DNA from: Spirosoma pollinicola
GTDB taxonomy: Bacteria; Bacteroidota; Bacteroidia; Cytophagales; Spirosomataceae
Direction of reading: 5' to 3'
NCBI RefSeq assembly: GCF_002831565.1
Contig: NZ_CP025096.1
Coordinates: forward strand, 8,698,471-8,762,470
DNA length: 64,000 nucleotides
The notes beneath the pieces were generated by a model. That model worked only from the letters and a program-made list of their open reading frames with translations. It had not been told where the DNA came from and did not search any database. Positions 15,965 to 25,129 of this stretch are shown piece after piece. Position 1 is the first letter of the stretch. Each line of letters begins with the position of its first letter. A program made the position numbers and the translations under genes.

Positions 15965-16426
15965 ATGTCAAACAAAGTCAATAGTTCGCGTTTCAAGCTC
16001 TTCGTCGTTGAGATGGTGGGCACACCTACTCCGGTAGCCACCGATAAGCTCATCACTGAGCAAATGAGCATGAACATTTCCCGCTCAACCAACACTATCG
16101 ATGTTACCTCAAAAGATAACGCCGGGTATGATGAGTTTATCGGCGGGCTTAAGTCGGGGGAGGTGTCCTGCGAGATTATCATGGATCTATCCGTAGCCAG
16201 CGACGCAGCCAAAGTCAACTACATTGATATGTCAGGCTATGAAGCCAGCCGGACCGTGAAAACCTTCAAGGCTAAACTTGATGATGGGCAAAAAACGCTC
16301 AGCATTACGTTTCAGGCCCTCATTACCAAGTTTGATGTAGGCGCTCCCCTTGAGGATAAGATTACGTGTAGTATGACCATGAAACGCTCAGGTGCGCCAA
16401 GTGAAACGCTCACGACTAACCCTTAA
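15965..16426 (+). CDS. Major tail tube protein (TP901-1 type)
   Basis: The 153-residue protein resembles major tail proteins of siphophages of the TP901-1 class. The opening RFKLFVVEMVGTPTPVA (what is measured) is followed by MSMNISRSTNTIDVTSKD and GEVSCEIIMDLSV, then TFKAKLDDGQKTLSITFQALITKF, all strand-rich. It should polymerise into the tail tube around the tape-measure protein encoded downstream. Confidence 0.7.
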   Translation: MSNKVNSSRFKLFVVEMVGTPTPVATDKLITEQMSMNISRSTNTIDVTSKDNAGYDEFIGGLKSGEVSCEIIMDLSVASDAAKVNYIDMSGYEASRTVKTFKAKLDDGQKTLSITFQALITKFDVGAPLEDKITCSMTMKRSGAPSETLTTNP

Positions 16427-16448
16427 TTTTTAACGTATAACCTTCGCC

Positions 16449-16485
16449 GTAGCTCTCTGGCGGACACCTGTTGTCAGAGAGCTAC
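16449..16485 (+). terminator. Hairpin between tail-tube and chaperone genes
   Basis: GTAGCTCTCTG (16449-16459) pairs with CAGAGAGCTAC (16475-16485). It has no T-run and lies 13 bp before ATG 16498. It may attenuate expression after the highly expressed tube gene. Confidence 0.6.
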
Positions 16486-16497
16486 TTATACAATCCT

Positions 16498-16923
16498 ATG
16501 AATAAACTATCGGGTTACAGACAGTACACCTTGTCTGACGGTCGGCACATCGAGTTTAAGACCTGCAACGGCACGTATGCCTTATACGGGAAAATGGTTG
16601 GTTTGCGCACATACGAAGAAGTGCTTGAGCACCTGCAAACGCCTACTAAAACGATAGAAGACGAAAACGGGCAGCCTAAGGAGGTTTTAGATCTTACCAT
16701 TGAATACGTCGAGCGCGTTCAGCAATTTTCTTTCTGTGCCGCTCAGTACGCGGCAATGGCTCAAAACAAGCCTGTTGATTTTACACTATTCGACGTGGGC
16801 GAATGGATGGAAGAATTAGGCATTGATGCCGTGTTTAGTACGATTGATCCCTTGCCGGATGAAGAGGTTGAGGACGCTAAAAAAAAGGGGAAGAAGAAAC
16901 CTTTGGCTCGTCCAACTCAGTAA
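16498..16923 (+). CDS. Tail assembly chaperone
   Basis: I choose ATG 16498 (MNKLSGYRQY) because the earlier TTG at 16471 lies inside a stable hairpin. The 141-residue protein, placed between tail-tube and tape-measure genes, fits the tail assembly chaperone slot. It ends with a Lys-rich tail (DAKKKGKKKPLARP). The next small gene may be the second chaperone component, as in many siphophages where the two are joined by a programmed frameshift; here they are separate frames with a 26-bp gap. Confidence 0.55.
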   Translation: MNKLSGYRQYTLSDGRHIEFKTCNGTYALYGKMVGLRTYEEVLEHLQTPTKTIEDENGQPKEVLDLTIEYVERVQQFSFCAAQYAAMAQNKPVDFTLFDVGEWMEELGIDAVFSTIDPLPDEEVEDAKKKGKKKPLARPTQ

Positions 16924-16949
16924 GTTTTGAATACCAGAAATTCACCGTT

Positions 16950-17249
16950 ATGGCTAAGCTGAATATTTCACCTGAAGCCTATTACGACCTAACCGGTACG
17001 GAGACAATGGCACTCCTGAAGGGGGTAAATGATCGAGAGCTGGCTAGTCTGAGAGATAACCGAAGGCTGGCCACCTTGTATCATAATGCCAACTTTACAC
17101 CAATGGTAACTGAGCAGGAATTTATGCCGCTGCCGGGTGATAACCAGATCGTAAAAGCGAAAAAGTACGCCGACGCCAACCCTCACCAAACCTTTGCCAT
17201 GCTGGCCAGCGCAATGGGGGTAACTCCAACCATAGAAGCCAATGAATAG
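16950..17249 (+). CDS. Second tail assembly chaperone component, 99 aa
   Basis: The small gene sits between the chaperone and the tape-measure gene and overlaps the latter by 8 bases. The product is helical, with no signal or membrane segment (YYDLTGTETMALLKGVNDREL). The position and size match the G/T-type second chaperone of siphophage tail modules. The assignment rests mainly on gene order. Confidence 0.45.
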   Translation: MAKLNISPEAYYDLTGTETMALLKGVNDRELASLRDNRRLATLYHNANFTPMVTEQEFMPLPGDNQIVKAKKYADANPHQTFAMLASAMGVTPTIEANE

Positions 17250-19827
17250 AGAATTAAATGTTTCCCTAACGGCTACCCTAACCAATTTTGAGCAGGGTAT
17301 GGTTAGGGCCACCGCTCAGCTCGCGCAACTTGGCAGGGCGGCCGGGCAAGCCAGTGAACAATTGGCGTCAAGGATTGATCGCGGTAGCTCATCGGCCCTC
17401 AGCTCGCTAACAAAATTATCGGGAGGGGTGCTGAGCGTTACGGCTGCCTTTTCAGCACTAAAACAGGGATTACAGATTGCATCAACCTTCCAGCGCATGG
17501 ATACCGCTATTAAGGCCGTATCTACCTCAACCGCTGACTATGCCCAAACTCAACGCTTTCTTCAGAGTGCCTCCGACCGGTACGGGCTTTCCATTGAAGC
17601 CCTTTCTCAATCATACGTAGGCTTCAAGGCCAATACGAATGATACTATATTAAAGGGTGCCGAAGCTGAGCGAATCTTTCTATCGGTGGCAAAGGCTAGT
17701 GCTGCCTTACAGTTAAGTACGGAAGACACCACCGGGACACTACGCGCCTTTGGGCAAATGCTCAGCAAGGGTACGGTCATGAGTGAAGAACTTAAGGGAC
17801 AGGTCGGAGAGCGGCTTTTCGGAGCTTTCCAAATGGCTGCTCGTGCCATGAGCACCACCACGCAAGGCCTAAACAAGATGCTGCAAAGTGGTGAGGTTTT
17901 AGCCGTTGATTTACTACCAAAATTAGCCACCGAGTTAGATAAATCCTTTGGTGATGCTGCACTTGAAAATGTCAATACAATGGCCGGGGGGTGGACTCGT
18001 GCCACGGATCAACTTAAGTTGTTCATTGCTGAATTCTCAAAAACTAGTGGAATTGATCTTTTCTTTACCAAGATTGGCAACGGCACTGCGGACTACCTGA
18101 AGGGAATTCGGGAGGCGGTTCACTCAAAAGACTGGCTTGTTTTCTTCGGCGGTTATCAGGACACGAGTCGAAGAATTGGTCAGCTTAGCGACAATGCCAC
18201 TAAGAAGCAAGAGTTTGCAGGCATGGACCCTGGCAAACGTCAGGCCCGTATTGAGTTGCTACAGGATGAAATTGCGAGCCTTCAGAAGAAACTTTCCGAG
18301 CGAGCTAATACCGTTTTTGGAGGGGGTAAAGCTGAATTCACATCTGACCTTTCAAACGCAAAAAATTTACTGGCTGAGCTGAACCGGATCAATGGCCAGA
18401 TGGCCCGCGATGAACACATAAAGCGTGACTTCACTTTTTATAAAGCACCGACCAAATCAAGATTAGATATTGATGACCTTAAAAAGAAAAAGGATACCCT
18501 TGGTAAGCAAATAGACGATGGAAATCTAAATCACGAGGATGTATCAAAGCTTCAGGCTGAATACGACCGTCTAACCCGGCAGATTGATGGCGCCACCGCG
18601 TCGACCAAGAAACATAAAGCCTATGTCGACAGCCAGTCTGTTAGTTTAACTACAAACGAGAATATTCTAAAGCGACTCACGCAGCGGTATAAAGAAACCG
18701 GCGAGAATGGTACGCAGGTAGCCCTGTTTAAGCAATTAGTGGATATTGACGCATGGAAAGCCTCAAATAAATCAATCGACCTAGGCGACAAATCCAAAAC
18801 CATTGAAACCATTGGGCGCGTCAGGGATGTGCTTCTAAAAACAGTCGCCCCTCTTCAACAGGTAGGCGGCTTGTTTGACCGCTTTAACGACGTATTGAAA
18901 GTAAATACCCTGGCAGGCTATAACGAGGAAATTAATAAGCTACAGGCCAATATTACCAAGCTTAGCGAAAAGGGTGAAGTAATACCACAGAGCACACTAG
19001 ATGAATTAGATAAATACATTGCCAAGGTTAGCCAGATCAATCAAAAGGTTAGCGAAACGATGGCGGCGGCCGAATTCAATGCTGAGGATAAAAGAAAAGA
19101 TACCTTACCCGTAAACGCTAGTTTCGGGGGCGACAATATCGGCTTTAAAGTCCTGGATGATTCAGCCGCCAAACTACCGGCAACCTTGCGAAAAATGAAG
19201 CAAGATGTTGCTGACATCTTAAAACAAACAGCCGTAACCGTCTTCACGGGCATGGGTGAAGTTATCGGCGGGATGCTTGCTGGTACGAGTGGCATTGATC
19301 AGCTCCCCACAATGCTACTTTCCGCACTCGGTGGTATGCTGAAACAGTTAGGCGTTATTGCCATTGAAGCAGCAATTGGGTTGAAGTCAATTAAGATTGC
19401 CTTTGAGACAATGAACCCGGCTATTGCCCTGGTTGCAGGTATTGGACTTATTGCCCTGGGTACCCTTATCCAATCAAGTACCAAAGGCATTGGGGGGAAC
19501 ATAAAGGGCTACGAAAAAGGTGGACTGTTTACTAATTCAGCCTTTATTAATGTAGCCGAAACCAGCAAAGCACGCGGGGGCGGGGGCGAGTGGGTTACGC
19601 CGGTTGACAAAGGGGCTAGCCTGATTGCTAGTCAGCTAATGAAATCAGGGGCTATTACGACCGCTCACGGGTATGCTACTGATAATCCATTTACAAAGCC
19701 TTACGCGGCTATGGGCGGGCAGAGCGTTGTTGTTCAACTTGACGGACAGTTTAAGGTAGCCGGACCGGATTTACTACTAGCTATCAATAGGGCGCAAAGA
19801 GGTCAGCGAACCACCGGGAACGGTTAA
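17242..19827 (+). CDS. Phage tail tape-measure protein
   Basis: The 861-residue protein has a tape-measure N-terminal domain (residues about 80-260: MDTAIKAVSTSTADYAQTQRFL, then GTVMSEELKGQVGERLFGAF and VDLLPKLATELDKSFGD). Long helical, coiled-coil stretches follow. A hydrophobic region at about 655-760 (VIGGMLAGTSG, IALVAGIGLIALGTL) may insert into membranes during DNA delivery. In siphophages its length sets tail length. It is the last gene of the module and is followed by a strong terminator. No distal tail, baseplate or fibre gene follows, which is unusual. Confidence 0.85.
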   Translation: MNRELNVSLTATLTNFEQGMVRATAQLAQLGRAAGQASEQLASRIDRGSSSALSSLTKLSGGVLSVTAAFSALKQGLQIASTFQRMDTAIKAVSTSTADYAQTQRFLQSASDRYGLSIEALSQSYVGFKANTNDTILKGAEAERIFLSVAKASAALQLSTEDTTGTLRAFGQMLSKGTVMSEELKGQVGERLFGAFQMAARAMSTTTQGLNKMLQSGEVLAVDLLPKLATELDKSFGDAALENVNTMAGGWTRATDQLKLFIAEFSKTSGIDLFFTKIGNGTADYLKGIREAVHSKDWLVFFGGYQDTSRRIGQLSDNATKKQEFAGMDPGKRQARIELLQDEIASLQKKLSERANTVFGGGKAEFTSDLSNAKNLLAELNRINGQMARDEHIKRDFTFYKAPTKSRLDIDDLKKKKDTLGKQIDDGNLNHEDVSKLQAEYDRLTRQIDGATASTKKHKAYVDSQSVSLTTNENILKRLTQRYKETGENGTQVALFKQLVDIDAWKASNKSIDLGDKSKTIETIGRVRDVLLKTVAPLQQVGGLFDRFNDVLKVNTLAGYNEEINKLQANITKLSEKGEVIPQSTLDELDKYIAKVSQINQKVSETMAAAEFNAEDKRKDTLPVNASFGGDNIGFKVLDDSAAKLPATLRKMKQDVADILKQTAVTVFTGMGEVIGGMLAGTSGIDQLPTMLLSALGGMLKQLGVIAIEAAIGLKSIKIAFETMNPAIALVAGIGLIALGTLIQSSTKGIGGNIKGYEKGGLFTNSAFINVAETSKARGGGGEWVTPVDKGASLIASQLMKSGAITTAHGYATDNPFTKPYAAMGGQSVVVQLDGQFKVAGPDLLLAINRAQRGQRTTGNG

Positions 19828-19860
19828 GATTTTGTTAAACTGCCAATGAATGTGATTGAG

Positions 19861-19894
19861 AAAAGGTTAAGGGGACTCTCTTTAACCTTTTTTG
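19861..19894 (+). terminator. Strong terminator ending tail operon
   Basis: AAAAGGTTAA (19861-19870) pairs with TTAACCTTTT (19882-19891), followed by more T residues, 34 bp after the tape-measure stop. Confidence 0.8.
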
Positions 19895-20120
19895 TTTTAT
19901 GGTGATGTACGTAAGTTTCCGTACAAGCTACGGAGGTCTACTATACAAGCGCTATACAAACCGCTGTCGGCTTGCAGTCGGTCTGCTATCGGGGTGCTTA
20001 GTCCAAAACCCGACAGCGACCCTTTACTTATTGCACATCTGCAACTGAAGTGCAATAGCCATGCAATAGCGTCCAAGCTAAAGGTAGTTCCATTTAGGTA
20101 GTACCTTTCTTTAATTGAAC

Positions 20121-20135
20121 TCGACACAATGTCGA
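20121..20135. promoter_or_regulatory. TCGACA palindrome
   Basis: TCGACACAATGTCGA, perfect arms as at 1187-1201. Confidence 0.4.
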
Positions 20136-20658
20136 ACCCCCACCGTTTACTACCTAGTGTCCATAATATCTACAGCAGGTAGATACTATCCATAAAAGGG
20201 TGTCCAATAGAGTGGACACCCTTTGCCCCGGCTTTTCAAGTGTGATCATGAGTCACATTAAGGCCCGGCAAACTATATACTGGAAAATATAAAAGGGTAG
20301 TGTTTCAAACGCGACCCTTTGCCCGATCCGTAGCGCGTTGACAGTTGCGGTTTCAAACGGAGACAGTGAAACCCATAGGGGTAGGGACTTTTACTACCCT
20401 TTGCATTACACTGCAATAGCGCCTACTCCGATGGGTCAACAATCTGTGTACCCATCCTTAGACTTTTTCACTAATCTATGAAAAAAGGAGAGGGCACAAG
20501 GTTGCGCTGTCGTTCTTGAGATTATAGGGGCGTGATAGATTGTTACACCCTACGGCCTATCTGAATTATACACTGGAAAATATACAATAAGCCATGTACC
20601 TAATTTTAGGTACGGCCCAAGGTTAAACAGGGGGCTCGACATTAGGTTGAGTTGATTT

Positions 20659-20673
20659 TCGACACTAAGTCGA
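20659..20673. promoter_or_regulatory. TCGACA-type palindrome
   Basis: TCGACACTAAGTCGA; a weaker copy, TCGACATTAGGTTGA, lies just before it at 20637-20651. Confidence 0.4.
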
Positions 20674-21002
20674 ATTGATTTGGGTGGCATGTGTCCGTAC
20701 AAGTGCCGTAATATGTACGCAGGAATGACGTAGTATGTACGCAAGGTTGAGTACATGGGTCCCCTTTCAAACATCCTTTAAAGATGGTCATAAATACCGC
20801 CAGAAACGGTATTTAAACCGAAACGAAGAACTATCCGGACATACTAATTCCTAAAGCTAGGACAGTCGCGGTTTCAAACCGCGACTGTCAGGAGCAAAGG
20901 GGTCTAGTCCTTTTCATGTACGCCCACTGGCTCACTTTGAGACTGACTACACCGCGCACTGGCACGTCCGGTAGTTAAGCGATTAACTAACTTACCAAGT
21001 GT

Positions 21003-21479
21003 ATGGAACCTGACTATCACGCAGTGGTCGCTGAACACAATTTCGCACAAGCCACCCTACTTGTCGTCGAAGACAACCCGGATATCTGGCTTATTGTCAG
21101 TATGATGCTCAGAAGGCATCTACCCGAAGTGAGCGTAAAGCACGTTGTCAATGCTCATCAGGCTCTGGAATACCTGGACCAAAATCTTTCTGACAAAGGC
21201 TTACTGCCGAAGCTCATCCTGCATAACCTGTACTTGCCCTTATTGATAGACGGCCTCGATTCACTGGAAGCCATCCGAACCAAACTTCTGGAGTGTCATT
21301 GCCAGCAAATACCTATCCTGGTCATGAGTTCATCGACCGACCCGGAGGACATCCGCCGGGCTTATAGTAGTGGGGCCAGTGGCTTTTATCTCAAACCATT
21401 AACTGCCGCTGAGTGGAGTACTTATTTTGAGCGACTACGCATGTTCTGGTGGGAAACAATTATGCTCCCTTTGGCGTAG
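21003..21479 (+). CDS. Degenerate receiver domain (Asp to Asn)
   Basis: A 158-residue CheY-like protein. The acidic pair is kept (VVEDNPD, residues 21-27) and so is the Lys (LKPL), but the phospho-acceptor position reads LILHNLYLP, that is Asn75 where Asp is expected. It should not be phosphorylated by the usual mechanism and may be a pseudo-receiver locked in one state. An acquired insertion (DKGLLPK) precedes that strand. It is one of four receivers on this circle. Confidence 0.75.
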   Translation: MEPDYHAVVAEHNFAQATLLVVEDNPDIWLIVSMMLRRHLPEVSVKHVVNAHQALEYLDQNLSDKGLLPKLILHNLYLPLLIDGLDSLEAIRTKLLECHCQQIPILVMSSSTDPEDIRRAYSSGASGFYLKPLTAAEWSTYFERLRMFWWETIMLPLA

Positions 21480-21565
21480 GGAAACGGTGAAGACAGTGTA
21501 GCATACTTATTCTATGTCGGATCCATAACCATAGAGGTGCATTTTGCCTTGCTTTGAGCTCATGC

Positions 21566-22132
21566 CTAACTATCCAGTGTAAAAGTAATGGTCATCAGAT
21601 CCCCGTCAATCGAGCGGTCCTGAATCCGCCAGCCCGTATCTTCATTGAATAAGCGGTCTCCTACCATGGGTAAAATAGCGAAGCTCTTGTGATAGGCTTG
21701 AACACTACGAAAACACATAGCAATCACGCCACCCCAGGTAGCGGCTATGAGCGGATCTTCATACCAGTTGGGCGTATTAGATTGCTTGCGGGCATGGGTC
21801 AGTAGCCTTTCTGACAACATGAATTTAATGGACCAGTCTTCGATCATCCACTCGGGGGATGTAAAGGGGTTAATAATGGTGTGAGCGAGCATACTAATAG
21901 GTGTTTTAAGGTGGAAGAAATAGGTCTGCTGCCGTTGGTACCATGTCTGGTACCCCTCGAAACCCGCTCGTTTATAGCGAGCAAGAAGATGGTTAAATTC
22001 AAAGAGTGATACAGGTGCCGGGGCGAATGGCACAGCCGGGGAAACTGGATGGGCAAAGGGAGCGGTAAAGCGGACTGGCTCCAACCGCCGGGGTGTACTC
22101 CTGTCAAAACGCAAAGGCCAGTTCAGCTTCAT
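21566..22132 (-). CDS. Hypothetical protein with plasmid-shared C-terminal domain
   Basis: The C-terminal 100 residues share a clear pattern with the protein at 54569-54910 on the 14.6-kb plasmid: W-x-I-x-F-x-(L/F)SER, NWYEDP, a Cys-Phe-x-SV segment, ILPxVGDRLFN and QDRSxDGxLxTITFTL. The N-terminal 80 residues are proline rich and unrelated. No known family is recognised. The shared domain may be a small beta-rich protein carried by Cytophagales plasmids. Confidence 0.6.
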   Translation of the reverse strand: MKLNWPLRFDRSTPRRLEPVRFTAPFAHPVSPAVPFAPAPVSLFEFNHLLARYKRAGFEGYQTWYQRQQTYFFHLKTPISMLAHTIINPFTSPEWMIEDWSIKFMLSERLLTHARKQSNTPNWYEDPLIAATWGGVIAMCFRSVQAYHKSFAILPMVGDRLFNEDTGWRIQDRSIDGDLMTITFTLDS

Positions 22133-22474
22133 AGTTGATAGTCGAGCAACTCGACCAACCCGAAAGCGTTAATCGCCTTGGTGAAAGCAGAGCAATGATG
22201 GTCCAGCAACACTTATTTTATTACTAGTGTTTAATAACCAGACCGTTGGGATGCTAAGTAGTTGATTTAGGTTTGAGTAGGACCATTCCCTTATCGTCAC
22301 AGCCTTGTCTACCTGTACGTAGGGAATACCTCCCCGGCTGACGCCTCACATAAACTTGTCTCGACAACCCCACGATCCAGTCATCAGACATAAGCAGATA
22401 ATGGATCCGGCAATGGATAAAAAATTTAGTTATAATTGGCAGGTTATTGCTCAGGTTAACTATTACCACTTATT
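22133..22474. other. Intergenic region, 342 bp
   Basis: Divergent promoter region between the genes at 21566 and 22475. I see no gene or strong structure in it. Confidence 0.4.
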
Positions 22475-22930
22475 ATGCCTGGTACCTTCCCCATTTTATT
22501 AGTCGATGACGATCCCCACATCGCTGACCTGTTGAACCGGTCAGCCCGGGACCATTTCCCAGAAGCTGTATTTATCCATGTTATTAGCTTTGCGGATGCT
22601 TCCCGCTATTTGAGTGATTTAACCGGTCGGGGCCCGGTATTAGTGCTACTGGATATTAATCTATCCATTGGCCCCAGCGGTATGGAGTTTCTGCACTTGA
22701 TTCGAACTCATCCTCAGGGTACGTTATTGCCCGTCGTTATCTTGTCCTCCAGCCAGGAAGAAGTCGATAAGAAGGCTGCCTGGCTGGCCGGAGCGACGGC
22801 CTTCACCCAGAAACCAGACACCTACAGCGGTTGGAAACAGTACGTCAGTCAGCTACGAAACTACTGGTATCAGACGGCCACGGTACCTCGAGTCTGGTTC
22901 GAACGGGAAGATCAGGAGAATCACGAATGA
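22475..22930 (+). CDS. Single-domain response regulator
   Basis: A receiver of 151 residues: acidic pocket VDDDPH (residues 10-15), phospho-acceptor Asp60 in VLLDINL, switch Ser in LSSSQ, Lys in TQKPD. The C-terminal extension (YWYQTATVPRVWFERED) is unlike the other regulators. It converges with the histidine kinase gene at 23042, with 111 bp between stops, and is the nearest candidate partner. Confidence 0.85.
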   Translation: MPGTFPILLVDDDPHIADLLNRSARDHFPEAVFIHVISFADASRYLSDLTGRGPVLVLLDINLSIGPSGMEFLHLIRTHPQGTLLPVVILSSSQEEVDKKAAWLAGATAFTQKPDTYSGWKQYVSQLRNYWYQTATVPRVWFEREDQENHE

Positions 22931-23041
22931 ATGGTAAAGGAGTGCTCGTTGCTTGTGAGCACAGAAATTGAGACAGGCACCATCTACTTAATACGGCTGA
23001 CTACAATGGTATAGCTGTAACGCCAGACTAGCTTTTATTAG

Positions 23042-24316
23042 CTACACGGGTAGATACACGCTGAAGGTAGCGCCCTGTCCCGGCTGACTGCTGGCCGTAA
23101 TGGCACCCCCGTGATTGGTCACTATTTTCTGCACTACCGCCAGGCCAATGCCCGTACCAGCAAACTCGTTCTTGCCGTGCAGCCGCTGAAACACCTGAAA
23201 GATCCGGTCCGCATACTTCTCATCGAAGCCCACCCCGTTATCGGCCACCTCGATGCGGTGATATACCTCGGCGGATGGTGGGACCTGGAGCAAGACAGGT
23301 AACTCATCCCGGAATACTAGGCTGGCCCGGACACTGATCTGGGGCCTCACCACCTGCCCGGACATAGCCCGATGGCGAAACTTGACCGCGTTCGATAATA
23401 AATTCTGAAAAAGCTGACTTAGCTGGGTACGGTCACCCTGAACCATGGGCAAAAAGCCAACCTGGATCTGAGCCCCGCTCTCTTCGATGGCCACTGACAA
23501 ATCCTCGATAACTTGACTAATCACTTCATTCAAGGGCAGAGGCCGAGCCAAGACCTGACTGGTCGAGATGCGGGAGAAGGTTAACAAGTCCTTAATCAAC
23601 AGGGACATGCGGCTGGCAGCATTCTGCATCCGTTCCAGGTAAGCCCATTCTTCCCCATCCGGGTCAGCCCTATACTGTTTTTTTAGCAGATCACTAAACT
23701 GCTGAATCTTGCGTAGGGGCTCCTGCAAATCATGGGAGGCGATGTAGGCAAACTGCTCAAGGTTCTCATTCGAGCGGAGCAGGTCTGAGTTGGCTCTTTC
23801 CAGGGCGTTGTTACTGGCCAGCATCTCTTCATTGATGACCGTTAGTTGTTCGTTGGTAGCGGCCAATTCTTCATTAGTGGATTCGAGTTCTTGGGTATGT
23901 TCCTTTACCTGCTGGGTAACATCCTGAGCTACGCCCGCAAAGCGAATCAACTCGCCCGATTTGGCGAACGTGGCCTGTCCATACGAGCGTATCCAGCGCA
24001 GGCGCCCATCCTGGATAGTATTGACGCGATAGGTTACGTCATAACGGCCATGGGAGTCCAGTGTCGACAGGCGTTGTAGTTCCTCCCCTAAGAGAACGAC
24101 ATCATCAGGATGCACGCACTCAATAAATTTCTCGTAAGCAATCTGGAAGCCCTGCGTGAAGCCATAAAGTGCGCCACATCGTTCGTCCCAGTTGATACCG
24201 CCCGTGGCTAAGTCAAATTCCCAAATGCCTAAGCCAGCCGCTTCGAGGGCCAAGTCAATGTTGAGTCGCTGGGTAAGATTGTCAGGAGAATTGAAGGGCT
24301 GTTGGTCGCTGGTCAT
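23042..24316 (-). CDS. PAS-domain sensor histidine kinase
   Basis: Domains in order: PAS/PAC (about residues 20-135, GIWEFDLATGGINWDERCGALYG), a long coiled coil (140-188), HisKA with the phospho-acceptor His195 in ASHDLQEPLR, and an HATPase_c domain with N box NLLSNAVKF, G1 box VADNGVGFDE and G2 box GTGIGLAV. It lacks transmembrane segments, so it is soluble and senses an intracellular signal. This class usually signals to single-domain receivers, of which this circle has four. Confidence 0.92.
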   Translation of the reverse strand: MTSDQQPFNSPDNLTQRLNIDLALEAAGLGIWEFDLATGGINWDERCGALYGFTQGFQIAYEKFIECVHPDDVVLLGEELQRLSTLDSHGRYDVTYRVNTIQDGRLRWIRSYGQATFAKSGELIRFAGVAQDVTQQVKEHTQELESTNEELAATNEQLTVINEEMLASNNALERANSDLLRSNENLEQFAYIASHDLQEPLRKIQQFSDLLKKQYRADPDGEEWAYLERMQNAASRMSLLIKDLLTFSRISTSQVLARPLPLNEVISQVIEDLSVAIEESGAQIQVGFLPMVQGDRTQLSQLFQNLLSNAVKFRHRAMSGQVVRPQISVRASLVFRDELPVLLQVPPSAEVYHRIEVADNGVGFDEKYADRIFQVFQRLHGKNEFAGTGIGLAVVQKIVTNHGGAITASSQPGQGATFSVYLPV

Positions 24317-24425
24317 TAGCGGTAGATACAGGGTGATAACAAAGATTTACCTGATGAACAGCTAGCCGGGGTTGACTGTTTTCCGCTTGATGAGTCTCAT
24401 TACCTGCGTAGCCTGGAACTGACAG

Positions 24426-25124
24426 TTAGTCAATCATAACCCGATCTAGTAGCCGCTTCACCTGCATGGGGTAAAATTCGCAGCCCTGAGCCGTCTTAAA
24501 GCCAAACTGATTGAGTTTCTCTGCTATCTCGGTGTAGGTCTTCTTGCTTCTTCGCAGCTCCTTGGCCAAGCCTTCAGCTTTGCGAGACTCTGGATTATTA
24601 ATAGCCCGTTGCCGGTTGGCTGCGGCCCCCTTAGCCTGAGCCTCGGGGGTCATGTTCTCCGGTTTGCCTAAGGTCGCTCCCTGCGCTAGTTTAGCCTGCA
24701 AGGCTGATTTGGTGCGGGAGCTGATGAGTTCCCGTTCGTGCTGGGCCAGCGTCGCAAAAATACCAATAGTCAGGGTGTTGGCATCGGGCATATCAACGCA
24801 TTGAAAGTTAACGCCCGAATCCCTCAGCGTGAAGATAAACGACGCGTTACGGCTTAGCCGGTCGAGCTTGGCAATAACTAAGACCGCGTTCTCTTTCTTT
24901 GCCCGGTCGATGGCCTCAGCAAGCTTTACCCGTTGGTTATTCTTACCAGATTCGACCTCCGTAAACTCAGCAAGTATAACCCCTTTCACGTAGCCAGCCA
25001 CCGAGGCCCGCTGCGCTTCAAGTCCTAAACCGGAATCACCCTGCGCCCTGGTTGATACCCGGTAGTAAGCTACATACCTAGCCGGTCCGGTGGCCAGTGT
25101 TGAGGTAGTCTGTTTCTTTGCCAT
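24426..25124 (-). CDS. Serine recombinase (resolvase/invertase family)
   Basis: The N-terminal catalytic domain has the nucleophile Ser24 in YYRVST, then the RLSRN motif and the ERELISSRTK helix of small serine recombinases. The C-terminal domain (KKTYTEIAEKLNQFGFKT) is a helix-turn-helix. At 232 residues it fits resolvases and invertases. It may resolve multimers of the circle or catalyse insertion. Three small genes of unknown role lie upstream in the same orientation with gaps of only 2-11 bases, so they form an operon. Confidence 0.88.
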   Translation of the reverse strand: MAKKQTTSTLATGPARYVAYYRVSTRAQGDSGLGLEAQRASVAGYVKGVILAEFTEVESGKNNQRVKLAEAIDRAKKENAVLVIAKLDRLSRNASFIFTLRDSGVNFQCVDMPDANTLTIGIFATLAQHERELISSRTKSALQAKLAQGATLGKPENMTPEAQAKGAAANRQRAINNPESRKAEGLAKELRRSKKTYTEIAEKLNQFGFKTAQGCEFYPMQVKRLLDRVMID

Positions 25125-25129
25125 GGTTG

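Larger units (their letters stand above)
19895..21002. other. 1.1-kb gene-free region rich in short repeats
   Basis: No credible gene. It contains hairpins AAAGGGTGTCC/GGACACCCTTT (about 20197-20223) and a GACAGTCGCGGTTT palindrome (about 20861-20889), the palindrome GTACCTA-ATTT-TAGGTAC (about 20595-20612), three TCGACA-type sites, repeated TGGAAAATATA words (about 20281 and 20573), repeated TATGTACGCA words (about 20713 and 20736) and TTTCAAACG words. It lies between the tail operon and a response regulator and looks regulatory or replicative. Confidence 0.5.
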
